This document shows positions 10,406-19,880 of a DNA stretch of 64,000 nucleotides, in pieces; positions within the stretch are counted from its first letter, which is position 1, and every line of letters starts with the position of its first letter. The position numbers were made by a program, and so were the translations under genes. Location: assembly GCA_030765045.1 (NCBI GenBank), contig CM060962.1, forward strand, positions 265,582,647 through 265,646,646, written 5' to 3'. Origin of the DNA: Tenodera sinensis (taxonomy: Eukaryota; Arthropoda; Insecta; Mantodea; Mantidae). A model generated the notes under the pieces. The model saw only the letters and a program-made list of their open reading frames with translations, was not told the origin of the DNA and ran no database searches.

Positions 10406-12299
10406 ACGAAACAATATTCCGTCCCACTTGCAGACTGCGGACTAACGCGCGCATAATGCGCGTGGTGTGGTTAAAATTGCGCGTATGGTTAACAATTGCC
10501 ATAACATTTTAGAACGCCAACGTGCAACGCCAACGTATACGTCCAGCATATGTGTACGCCTTACGAAACATTAACTTATCACATACAAGTAAGTCCTGTC
10601 CCCTGTTGCTGCCCCTTTCGACTACTTCCATGCAACCTCTACTGTTCACCACTCTTGTCTCACAATGGTTATGTTCTCCCACTCAATGCGGCTACTTCTG
10701 AAACAAAACACCGCAACTAAGTACTAGTCGATTTATTATACTACCAACTTAAGAAAAACAAAAGTTCTTAGCCAAACATGCCGTTGGCGGAAATCCATAT
10801 CCCTTAAGAATAAACGTACTACCCATATATTAAATCTGACGCAAATCCACTGCCCCCCTGACTTGATTGCCACCACGTTTTTGGCATACATCTTCTCACC
10901 CTGTAGTTCCCTGCGCACAGCTAGATTGTCCTCAAACTGCACAAAGGTATCGAAATTTGCAAGTTGCTATAGAGCTTGCACATTTATAGGCACAACTTCA
11001 TCACTACCGGTACCATCACCATCATATTTTGTTTCCGCGGCCGAAAGCCAGCCGCTCAGCTTGCGTCTTTGTGAACTGAGATAAGGAAAATACACCTCGA
11101 GTTTCTTTTAAGATAGCGTATGCCGTATGATCATTATTATTGCGTAAAATTTAGTTGTATTTCACTGAAATTTAATACGTATAACAGCAAATTACGTATA
11201 AATGCAATGCGTATGAACAAGTTTCTATCAATACGTTCCTAAATTACATTTAACCGAGACCTGCACAAATTTACGCATAAATACGAACTACTTAGAACTG
11301 TGTTACGTATAAAGCAGTTTAAACTATATTTCCAGCTATTGTGAATCACAGAAACTATTTTAAAATACCGCTTAATATTTGCTAACTTTTTAAAACCCCT
11401 ACATACAGGCAAATCTCCATGAAAGAAATGAAATCGTATGTAGTTCGATAAACATTTTTGCGAAGCTCAAACAACTTTGTGGAATATGAAATACAGCTAT
11501 TTCACGTTGACTAACACCAAAAAATCCATCTTGCCCCGGGCCAGCCCTTTATAGGCACGTTGCGTTTGAAGGCTTTCCCCAACCCACTCCTTCAATGGAA
11601 CCCTGGCCACAGTTAATTCAGGTACATATCAAAGTGACCATGCCAGGTACTCCAGATCAAAGAGGATTCCAAAATTAACATACGCATCACATGTGATGGG
11701 AAGTTAACTTTGTAATGCCTCACAACCTCGGGACATATTGTTCCCGTTTGCTTGTGCGTTCTCTATCGGTCAAGTTTAGCTTTAAAAAATAATAATGAAA
11801 ACTGAATGTTTCTGCCCCGAAATGCTACTAATATCTCTCGAGGTGTATAAATTAACAACCTGACTGAAAAAATACAACAAAGAAAATTTAATAAATAACC
11901 AAATTAATTGGCTTTAAGAGAAACGTTTCAGCTCGTATTTGATTTGTAAATGCTGTGGTTCTTTGTGATTCCGAGAAAATTAAATTTCTGGTGGCTCAAA
12001 AGCATCACAGAAATTCCCAGAATATTTATATATTTATTGTTTGGAGTAGAACTTTGTTTTTCGCTCTCGTCTGCGCTAAATTATGTCAACCGAACGCTAA
12101 TTTTCGTTGCCACTAATTATTTTCTGAAATGCTTTAGAGCGAGATGAACTTTTGAAACCAAATTTCTTCGTAATTACATATGTAATTATAATTTCTCTTC
12201 CACATACCCATAATACAAAGGCAAGTATTTTATTTTATACACTGTATAACAAAATTCTATGGAGATATTTTATTGGATATATAACAGTGAGAGGAAGTT
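10406..12299. other. Unassigned stretch
   Basis: No supported gene, RNA or repeat was found. Open frames at 10863-11084 and 11950-12346 lack known motifs and have non-coding-like composition. Confidence 0.4.
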
Positions 12300-13959
12300 C
12301 GGGTAATATGGAATACCAGTGCTCATTTCCACCATATTTGGGGTAATAGCATTATAGTTTGACTAATTATGTTTTTAGTGAATAAACTGAGCCTTTTTAG
12401 TAACCTCTTATAATTTAGTTTGAAGAAACAGCATTTGTTATTATTTTTTTTTATTAAAATGTGCCCAATTGTTTATTGTGGATAATATGGAATAAGAGGT
12501 TTAATATGGAATACTATATAAGTTACCCATTTAATAATTTTTTTTCACTCAACAAATTTGCATAAGTGTTCATTTTTTTCTTGCTAAAACATTTTCTCAC
12601 ATAATTATGCACTGACTACAGTAGTATGAACATAAGCTACAAAATATAGTGCTCGTTTTATTTTGCATTGAAGAATTTATTTACAGAAATTGCTATACTA
12701 CCACTTCAATGTGCTATACTACGTGAAACACCTACCTATCGAGGGGCTGCAGTTTGTGTGTACCGTGGAGCTCGAAACAGATTATAACCACAAAGTTATC
12801 CCTGGATATGTTGTCTATGTTTTTCTTATGATTAGTGTGACCATCCAGAACTGGAGATTCTTTAGTGGGTTTGACAACATTTATGAACTGTTCGAACTAT
12901 TTCGTGAATATGTGCGGCTGAACCCATCCAGATGGATGATCCCAGTAGAACCTCATCCTTTTTTTCCCCCTTGCCGCCTTAATGGCTGCCAACACCTGGT
13001 CCAGGTATAGTCCGGTGCAGGGAAATTTTCCGATGCTGTTAGTGTCGTTTGGTGTGTTATTTTATTTAATGTTGGCATAACCTTTTCACTAGTCATGTTT
13101 CACACCAGTTCTGTCTGTGCCGATCTCTTATTGGTTTGTATCAAAGTCCAATAACACAAGCAATGGCAGATGAACAAGGGGCGTGCCCGAGGTGCGTAAT
13201 GCAATGGGTGGGGTAAGGAGGAATTTAACCCGAGTGTAACGATTGTCACCATCTCCTGGCTGTGTCCGTCGCTCATTGGTTTCATGTCATAACTCTGAGA
13301 TTCGGTTTCGGGAACCAGGCAGAAGGACAAGGGGTGGGTCTCACGATACAGCTGACAGAGGTTTAAACTGGGAGCAGGTGCCATTCACTACCAACCTAAA
13401 CAGCTCTTCCTCATATCGGAAAGTTTCCGTGCACCGGACTGTACCACTTTTCTTCTACTCATTACTGCCACGTTTGTTTAGCACTTCTTCAGAAAAAAAA
13501 ATGTATTGTAAAATATTCTCCAGTTATAAATTTTGTTCATCTGAAACAATGCGGCTATTGTACAATACTTGATATAAATGCAGGGCAGCATAGGATATCA
13601 GTATTCCATATTATTCGCCACGCCATATCGAAACAAAAAGTGTCACTGTACAAAAATAAAATAAAATGAAAACGAAAGATCTGTGCTGCACAAATGTTTC
13701 AATCTTTGTTATAATCATAATATTAGTTTACATCTATAATGTGCAACCAAATTATTTTTCATTAGTATTTAAAGCTGACCTACAAAACGTTTCAGATCAT
13801 AGAAATCAGATAATAACAATTCATACTCATATATCATGTGGCACAAGGCAGGCGAGACTGCGTGCAGGGCTCTGAAGATCACCTTTACGTGATTCTAGTA
13901 TACATCGTTGGATATCGGCACCAAACAAACAAGTAACTTGAATGTTCCATATTACCCGA
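12300..13959. mobile_element. Possible TIR element with TCGGGTAATATGGAA ends
   Basis: GGGTAATATGGAA at 12301 reappears inverted as TTCCATATTACCC ending at 13957, with TC before it on both reading senses. Subterminal variants (GGATAATATGGAATAAG and TTTAATATGGAATAC near 12480-12515; GTATTCCATATTATTC near 13600) recur inside, as in many DNA transposons. No transposase is recognised between the ends; the ORF at 12690-13010 has no known motif. The TSD is unclear. Confidence 0.4.
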
Positions 13960-13975
13960 TCTTCCCTTAGTACAG

Positions 13976-13977
<2 letters not shown>

Positions 13978-14027
<50 letters not shown>

Positions 14028-14037
14028 GGGGGGGGGG
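13978..14037. repeat. (GT)n microsatellite followed by poly-G
   Basis: (GT)n runs from 13978 to 14025, followed by eleven G residues at 14027-14037. It abuts the SINE-C copy downstream. Confidence 0.95.
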
Positions 14038-14181
14038 TTAAGTTGGTTAAGCGTCAACCTACTGATCCCAAGGTCACAGATTCACACCCCGTGCAGACCG
14101 ATGGTAATTAAAGTGTGTGCCTAAAAGCCACAGTCCTTTACTAGCACGTAAAGAACTACTATGGGACGAAATTCTAGCACA
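14036..14181 (+). mobile_element. SINE-C copy, 5' part degenerate
   Basis: Matches the split SINE-C at 31674-34055. Shared landmarks are GTTGGTTAAGCG, CCAACCTACTGAT, CCCAAGGTCACAGATTCACACC (decayed box B), GTGCCTAAAAG, CACGTAAAGAACT and GGGACGAAATTC. The extreme 5' end has been replaced by the GT/poly-G tract. Confidence 0.7.
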
Positions 14182-14454
14182 ATCTACTGCATAAATTTTT
14201 GAAAATGCATGGTATGAATTGATTTAATTGGAATGAATCATTTGAGCGTCACAACATTAATATTTAAATATCCATGCAAGCTAGGGCTGGATGAAACAGA
14301 CTCAGATGCTTAATTCGAAAATGTCCTGGAAAAAAAAAAAAGCATTGTCTTTTGGAGGTTGGTAAACAGAAGCACTGTAAATCAGCTTCTGTTAAATCCC
14401 TATACTTACACTGTCCTCAATGTTATTCTGGCTTATGTATGGTGTGTGCAAAAG

Positions 14455-14887
14455 GAAAAATCTGTTGTGTTTCACTCACTTGATTACTCACACTTGTACC
14501 AGCTATGTTGTACAATTGCTTATTTCTCCATCTACTTCATGTTAACCAACACAGACATTTGTGGAAATGGTTTTACTACTTATTTCTTCGTAGGTACGAG
14601 AGTCACCTTAAGTGACAGTCAAAGCTTTTTAGAGCTTGTCACTATGTGATGTCTTTAAAATTCCATTATCTTTGCATGGCTAGGAGGAAAAGAAGGGAAT
14701 TAAGAATTTCCATTTGAGAAACGTGTAGGTATTTGAAAATTCGAACTAATATCAAGAAATATCCCATAAATGGTTAACTTCACACAGAAAATAGCAGCAT
14801 ATACAGGAACAAGTTTATTCCCTGGAAAGTAAAGTTCTGTAAGTGAAGTAGAAAATATTCTAAGACTGTCCCCGTCTATTTCATGTG
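14455..14887 (-). repeat. TGR repeat, partial reversed copy
   Basis: Reverse orientation. Boxes shared with 47.7-48.1 kb include TCTCCATCTACTTCATGTTAAC, GTAGGTACGAG and TTCCATTTGAGAAACGTGTAGGTATTTGA. Its left flank is plain. Its right end stops where the hAT transposon begins, consistent with hAT insertion at that edge. Confidence 0.6.
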
Positions 14888-15189
14888 CTATACACCAGGC
14901 ATCGGCAAACATGTACTCAATGAGGTCTCATCATGCAACCCGTAATGCACATGACGTAATGTAGAACAGGGGATGGCATTGACCTTCGTTCAGAGTCAGT
15001 GCTGGACTCACTGGCTACAGAGTACAATAAGGAATAGTACACATACTTGAATCCAGCTATTTTGGTCTACGATACTTTAGGTAGGCCTAGATGTATTTGA
15101 GCAATATATTTCAGTTCACTTCTATTTGCAATGTACCATGAAAATCTAGTGATATATCACAAGTAGCCACCCTCAGTATTGCACGCAAA

Positions 15190-15532
15190 TTAACATCTGT
15201 TAATCGTGATACAAGATTTTTTTTTTTTTTGATTCAGTTTCTTTTCTTCTACATAATTCTTAAATCCCTGAAATAATTCTGCCCCTGTTGTATGTTCCCT
15301 AAATGGAAAGACTTGAAGCATATATTCTTGTATCGAGATGTTGTTAGTAACTCCACGATTGAAAATTACCAATTGTGCTGTGTCAACGTTGTCAGTGCTT
15401 TCATCCAACGCGAGAGAAACGGCTATAAATTCATGGACCTCGGTTTGTAGTCTTTTTTCGGTTATTTCTGCTATTTTAGGTATCCTTCTCTGTATGGTTT
15501 GTGGTGATAATGCAATATTACTAAAAATATAT
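15190..15532 (-). pseudogene. hAT transposase (GTF2IRD2/FAM200-like), downstream half
   Basis: The minus-strand frame contains SNIALSPQTIQRRI, EFIAVSLALDEST and TAQLVIFNRGV, the LS..TI.RRI and 'ALDES.D..DTAQL.IF.RG' signature of the hAT transposase catalytic region; the D in LDEST is the expected first acidic residue. The frame ends after a lysine-rich run and a TTTTTTTTTTTT tract at 15217-15229. The separation from its upstream half is wholly due to the LTR element at 15533-17794. Confidence 0.85.
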
Positions 15533-15699
15533 TGTGACATGGCTTCTCCATGTCATTAAGACTCTTTGATTTTCAAGGAGGTTGCCATGGAGACAGTTTT
15601 TTGTGTGTGAGAGTTTTGAAAAAGATTAAGAGACAGAAACTAGTAGTGTGGCTGTACTTGAAGCTTGAGAAAATAAAAAGATTTGCTAAATTTGTTACA
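15533..15699 (+). repeat. 5' LTR (167 bp)
   Basis: Starts TGTGACATGG and ends TTTGTTACA (TG...CA). Base-for-base identical to the 3' LTR as far as I can read. Confidence 0.95.
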
Positions 15700-15718
15700 T
15701 TTGGTGTCAGGAAGTGGG

Positions 15719-17632
15719 ATGGAGGGAGATTCGGAAACCAGGATGATGGCAATGATGAAAGAATTATTTGCCAAAATGGAAACGAGAAACGACAACCTCG
15801 CTGCCGAGCTGAAAGAGATGAAGACGGAGCTATTGGCGAAAATTGACGAGCAACTGGCTGGCGTGACGGAAGGCGTGGAAGAACTCGGCGAAAAGGTGGA
15901 AGACCTCTGCCAGCACGTGGACGTCGTGGAGGACGACGGGGAACGTCTTGGCGCCCTGGTAGTAAGAGTTGACGAGAGCGTCAAAGTACTGGATGCCAGG
16001 GGCAGACGGAATAGCGCGGAGCCGGGGAGGGAGCACCTAGTGGCCGAGGCGACAGTTGCGCCCGTTTCAGATAACGAAAATGTACGTCTCGGGGAAGACA
16101 AAGGGACAGTTCAGGGGCGTCGTCGAGGATCCCCTGGAGGAGTGTGTCGGGTACGTAACCAACCAGGATATGACGTGGAGGACGATCAGCAGGGAAGCGC
16201 ACAAGCAAACGAGCAACACGCGAGAACCGACTTGGCGTGTGACATGGGGGGACCGTCGGGGCCATCCAATCACCTGACGCATAGTGCCGTGAACGGAAGA
16301 ATGGTGGACATCATCGTGGACGGCAGGATACAGGAGAGGCCGTGCCGAGCACGAGTGAACACGAGTGCAGCGGTGGACGCGACTCGCGCGGATGTGGTGG
16401 GGTTTGTTGCCGGACCCATCGGAAGCAAGGTGGCTGCGAAGGTGCGCCAGAGAGGTCGGCGGACATGGTACCCAGTGAGCCGTTTCAAAGTGCGCAGGAT
16501 GGCCCGTCAACACACCAGGAAGAAGGGCAACTGGACGAGGGACCGTCAAGACCGGCGGTACTGTTGCAGAATTTCGAAGCAGGATGGCATACATCGTCCT
16601 ACCTGGACCAAGGGACACTATCCAACAGCGATACCTAGGATCGTGCCCCCTGGAGAGCGAGGTCCTACTGGCCCTCAAGGTTTACAAGGATTCCCTGGCC
16701 CTCAGGGTCTGGTAGGCTTGCCTGGAATGAAGGGTGAACGTGGATTCCCAGGAATGAAAGGTGAACAGGGCAATCCAGGACCTCCAGGACAAGCTGGTGC
16801 ACCAGGACCTGAAGGACCTAAGGGTGACTCAGGCTCTCAAGGACAACATGGAGCTCCAGGACAACCTGGTCCACAGGGCCCTCCAGGAGACAGAGGACTT
16901 CCAGGATTACCCGGCCCAACAGGACCTGCTGGCCTCAGAGGTCAGAGAGGTGCACAAGGTGAGACAGGTCCACCAGGGAAGCCAGGCAGTGAAGGACCTC
17001 CAGGACCACAAGGTATTGCAGGACCTCTAGGACCACCGGGACCAATTGGAGAACAGGGACCAGAGGGAGCACCAGGTAAAGCAGGAACACCTGGTATTGC
17101 AGGAAGACCGGGAGATAAGGGACCTGTAGGACCTTCAGGACCTCCGGGAACTCCAGGGGCACCAGGTCTTCCAGGGCCACCTGGTCCAAATGGACCTCCA
17201 GGACCAGCAGGAGAACGGGGTCTTCGAGGAGAAACTGGACCACAGGGTGTAGAAGGGCCACAGGGAGCTAGAGGAAAGCCAGGACCTCCAGGGCCAGAGG
17301 GAGGTAAGGGTGATAGAGGAGAAGAAGGTCCAAAGGGTGCAAAAGGACACCGTGGTCTCATTGGTCTACAAGGGTTACCTGGACCTCAGGGACCTCCAGG
17401 AGACAAAGGCATGACTGGACCTCCAGGATTGTCGGGAAAAGATGGTGAACCTGGAACTAAAGGTATGCCTGGAAGAGATGGAAACCCAGGACCTCAAGGT
17501 ATACCAGGACCACCAGGCCCTCGTGGACCACCAGGAGAAGAGGTTCGATGGGTTAATCTACCGGGGCGCAAGGGAGATGCCGCAGTGATAGTGCTGGTCG
17601 GGACGACCAGCTCTGAGGAGGGAGCAGTGTGA
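15719..17632 (+). CDS. Gag/protease-like - fibrillar collagen fusion ORF (637 aa)
   Basis: I chose the ATG at 15719, just after the putative primer-binding site; the frame is open upstream into the LTR from 15683. Residues 1-100 are charged and heptad-like (LFAKMETRNDNLAAELKEMK...), as in insect gypsy Gag N-termini. Around residue 200-225, DGRIQERPCRARV then NTS at 214-216 matches a retroviral aspartic protease, but the DTG triad reads NTS. Residues 312-608 are 99 uninterrupted Gly-X-Y triplets with KGDR/GER/GPP-rich content and a KGHRGLIGLQG block, like the major triple helix of fibrillar collagen. The last 29 residues (VRWVNLPGRKG...SSEEGAV) look like element sequence. There is no signal peptide or collagen C-propeptide. 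The lack of introns across 891 bp suggests capture of spliced collagen mRNA. Expression is unknown. Confidence 0.85.
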   Translation: MEGDSETRMMAMMKELFAKMETRNDNLAAELKEMKTELLAKIDEQLAGVTEGVEELGEKVEDLCQHVDVVEDDGERLGALVVRVDESVKVLDARGRRNSAEPGREHLVAEATVAPVSDNENVRLGEDKGTVQGRRRGSPGGVCRVRNQPGYDVEDDQQGSAQANEQHARTDLACDMGGPSGPSNHLTHSAVNGRMVDIIVDGRIQERPCRARVNTSAAVDATRADVVGFVAGPIGSKVAAKVRQRGRRTWYPVSRFKVRRMARQHTRKKGNWTRDRQDRRYCCRISKQDGIHRPTWTKGHYPTAIPRIVPPGERGPTGPQGLQGFPGPQGLVGLPGMKGERGFPGMKGEQGNPGPPGQAGAPGPEGPKGDSGSQGQHGAPGQPGPQGPPGDRGLPGLPGPTGPAGLRGQRGAQGETGPPGKPGSEGPPGPQGIAGPLGPPGPIGEQGPEGAPGKAGTPGIAGRPGDKGPVGPSGPPGTPGAPGLPGPPGPNGPPGPAGERGLRGETGPQGVEGPQGARGKPGPPGPEGGKGDRGEEGPKGAKGHRGLIGLQGLPGPQGPPGDKGMTGPPGLSGKDGEPGTKGMPGRDGNPGPQGIPGPPGPRGPPGEEVRWVNLPGRKGDAAVIVLVGTTSSEEGAV

Positions 17633-17794
17633 CATGGCTTCTCCATGTCATTAAGACTCTTTGATTTTCAAGGAGGTTGCCATGGAGACAGTTTTTTGTG
17701 TGTGAGAGTTTTGAAAAAGATTAAGAGACAGAAACTAGTAGTGTGGCTGTACTTGAAGCTTGAGAAAATAAAAAGATTTGCTAAATTTGTTACA
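17628..17794 (+). repeat. 3' LTR (167 bp)
   Basis: Identical to the 5' LTR. The stop codon of the internal ORF (TGA, 17630-17632) lies in its first five bases, so the ORF ends within the LTR. Confidence 0.95.
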
Positions 17795-17798
17795 ATAT

Positions 17799-18005
17799 TA
17801 TTCAGGGCAAATTATGTTGGCCACTTTACTCTCACATTTTTTATGAAATCTCCATCACTAAAACACCTCAGTGGCTAAGCAATCTCCAAAGCAGCAGCAT
17901 AGCTGACGTGAAGTTGTCTATCAGTTATAATATCTGAATTAATATTAGGTGTATTATCTGAATATTTCTCTTTGAGCTGTTGCAGTTGGTTAGTCCGATT
18001 TAGAC
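17799..18005 (-). pseudogene. hAT transposase (GTF2IRD2/FAM200-like), upstream half
   Basis: The minus-strand exon begins right after an intron-acceptor-like signal (TTATTTTATTTTCAG, + strand 18006-18020). It continues with QLQQLKEKYSDN, RQLHVSYAAALEIA, a stop, then FSDGDFIKN, a recognisable hAT/ZBED-family region where 'PF.DG.F.K' is typical. At least two in-frame stops are present. Translation resumes beyond the LTR insertion in the downstream half. Confidence 0.75.
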
Positions 18006-18522
18006 CTGAAAATAAAATAAAATGAATAAAGGACACTACGTCAGCGTTATGCTACTTTAAGTCGTGGTGTAAATTTTGAACACATGCTTGTCTATAATTG
18101 TATGGTGATCTTATGACATGTATCATAATGACGCTTGATGTTCCATTGATGAGTGTCTTTTTGAACTTTAGAGCACAACAAACACCTTATGTTCCTTACA
18201 TGTTGAGAGAAGGTATCAAAGTGCTATTCTAGATATCAAATTTAATAGACCAGGAATAATTCTAGTTCTATGAATACACTAAGACTTTAAGTTAAATAAA
18301 CTAATATCCTTCAAAGTTATAAATAAAGATGTTTATCTAATTACACTTTGACACACATGTTTAGAAGTGCAGGTAAATACGACAGGACAGTCCGCCCGTG
18401 ATCGGTGTGTGTGCAGTGCCCAGTTAAGGCTGCGAGGGAGGGGGGGGGGGATACAGAGTAAGCGCTGCCCCTGACACGTCATAGTTGCGAGGCCTCATTG
18501 AGTACACGTTTGCCGATGCCTG

Positions 18523-19369
18523 CTATGCATGATATTTGAAGCCTGGGGAATTCCTCTTCCTCTCTCTTCTCTTCCAAGCAGAACAAAGTTCGTTAACGCC
18601 AATGGCGCTCGATGTACATCAGTCGCGCCGTTAACCTCTGCAACTCTTGTAAGGCACGACCGGTTGTTTACTTAGGCCAATGCCGGATGAAGTGTGCCAC
18701 TAGGTATAAATATTCATAAATATAACAACGCTGAGGAAGTGTTTCTTTCCATCTGTATTAAATAATAATCATTTGACTTCTCATGTCAAGAATTACCATA
18801 TATTATGCTGCATTTAAATGTAGCGTGAAAACTCCATTTTTGGCTGCTGAATAGCATAGTGTTGATAACTTTTATTTTTATTACAGACCTGTTCTGCTGT
18901 ATCGCAACAGAATTTACAATCCGTGACCTTAAAGCTCACAGCTGCACACTGCTACACAGTTCGTAACTCAAATTTGACGAGAACGTAAAACATCTCAATG
19001 TGTGCCGACTGCTTATATAATCTGCATTACCGGCGACTTTTCTCAAAATCGAAGTTTCTCGAAGCTTTTATCGTAACAAACCGCAGCACGTTGAAAGCTT
19101 CCAGAAAATAGGGGGAACGGCGTTTGTTTTGAGCTGCCAGTGGCCAGCCGGGCCACTAAATATGCCTATCGGATCAGTTTTTTAAAAAATGAGTTGATGT
19201 TCTTATTTGGATTATTTCTTTTCTATGAAAAACCGGGTGGGACGCACTCAGGTCGCTGAGCACCACTATTGCACCCCACTCATGACGCCTGTTGTGAGCA
19301 GGCAAGGGTCGGGCGGTAGGCCTTGACTTTGCATGGACTGTTTGGTTTTTAATTTAGTTATGAAAGGTA
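18523..19369. other. Unassigned stretch
   Basis: No coding or repeat signal is recognised with confidence between the hAT right end and SINE-D. Confidence 0.4.
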
Positions 19370-19880
19370 AAGGCTAAAGGGACACGGAAGGGACACCTTG
19401 CACACCTCGAGCTGCGCAGGTCTATTATGTGCTAACACCCCGCAGGAGGCAGGGATGAATTGAGGGAAGGGGCCACAGGGCCGTAGTCAGATGTGCCACA
19501 GAGAAGCGCAGAAGTCCCTAACAGGTGCTGAGATCTCTACATCCCGGTGCCAGCCTCAGCCGAGCAGCCACCACCTGCGGGTCCGAAACCATTCAAGCGT
19601 CCCCCACCCTGCGGTGGACAGTGGCCGCACATTTAACTCCAAGAGTAGCAGTTACCTTGAGTAAGCATCCGCGCCATCTGTCAGGTGCCACTAATTGCCT
19701 GAAGGCACACCTGAGCGATGATAACGAAGTGGAATGAAGGGAAATGATGGAGAGCAAACCACGGTATGAAACATCCATGCATCTTAGCATCCGCCTAAGT
19801 GATAAGGGGAAACCACGGAAAACCCCATGTCAGAGCGCGTGGTCACCGGAAATCGAATCCGCGCTACTTCGTTCGGCCTA
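19370..19880 (-). repeat. SINE-D-like repeat, copy 1 (decayed head)
   Basis: About 500 bp that aligns in order with 37690-38266. Shared landmarks are GGCAGGGATGAATTGAGGGA, AGTCCCTAACAGGTGCTGAGATCTC, CCGCGCCATCTGTC, TGATGGAGAGCAAACC and GGGGAAACCACGGAAAA. The tRNA-like end is at the right (about 19835-19870, ATCGAATCC box B remnant), so the element points left. Open frames inside are incidental. Confidence 0.75.

Larger units (their letters stand above)
15533..17794 (+). mobile_element. Ty3/gypsy-like LTR retroelement carrying a collagen segment
   Basis: Complete non-autonomous LTR element of 2,262 bp. Two identical 167-bp LTRs (TGTGACATGG...TTTGTTACA) lie at 15533-15699 and 17628-17794. A 4-bp TSD, ATAT, is at 15529-15532 and 17795-17798. 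A candidate primer-binding site starts at 15702 (TGGTGTCAGGAAGTGGGA). A purine-rich tract, GAGGAGGGAGCAG, ends at 17627, immediately before the 3' LTR. The internal region is one long ORF with gag-like, protease-like and collagen parts. Reverse transcriptase, RNase H and integrase are absent, so it must have moved in trans. Identical LTRs indicate a recent insertion into the older hAT copy. Confidence 0.93.
14896..18522 (-). mobile_element. hAT transposon, interrupted by an LTR element
   Basis: Terminal inverted repeats start CAGGCATCGGCAAAC at 14896 and end with its complement GTTTGCCGATGCCTG at 18522; similarity extends about 30 bp inward (TGTACTCAATGAGG). The flanking 8 bp, CTATACAC at 14888-14895 and CTATGCAT at 18523-18530, agree at 6 of 8 positions, as expected for an aged hAT TSD. 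Removing the 2.26-kb LTR insertion leaves about 1.36 kb, too short for a full transposase, so the copy was internally deleted. It carries transposase fragments on the minus strand. Confidence 0.85.

Noticed and set aside
15683..15718. Upstream ATG at 15683 as the start of the collagen-fusion ORF
   Set aside because: It lies within the 5' LTR and would put the primer-binding site inside coding sequence; the ATG at 15719 follows the PBS.
16935..17361. Antisense proline-rich ORFs opposite the collagen triplets
   Set aside because: Shadows of the Gly-X-Y coding strand; composition is dictated by the GGN CCN bias of the collagen codons.
19525..19790. Short ORFs on both strands at 19.5-19.8 kb and 37.8-38.4 kb
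   Set aside because: They fall in SINE-D copies and are not conserved in frame between the two copies.
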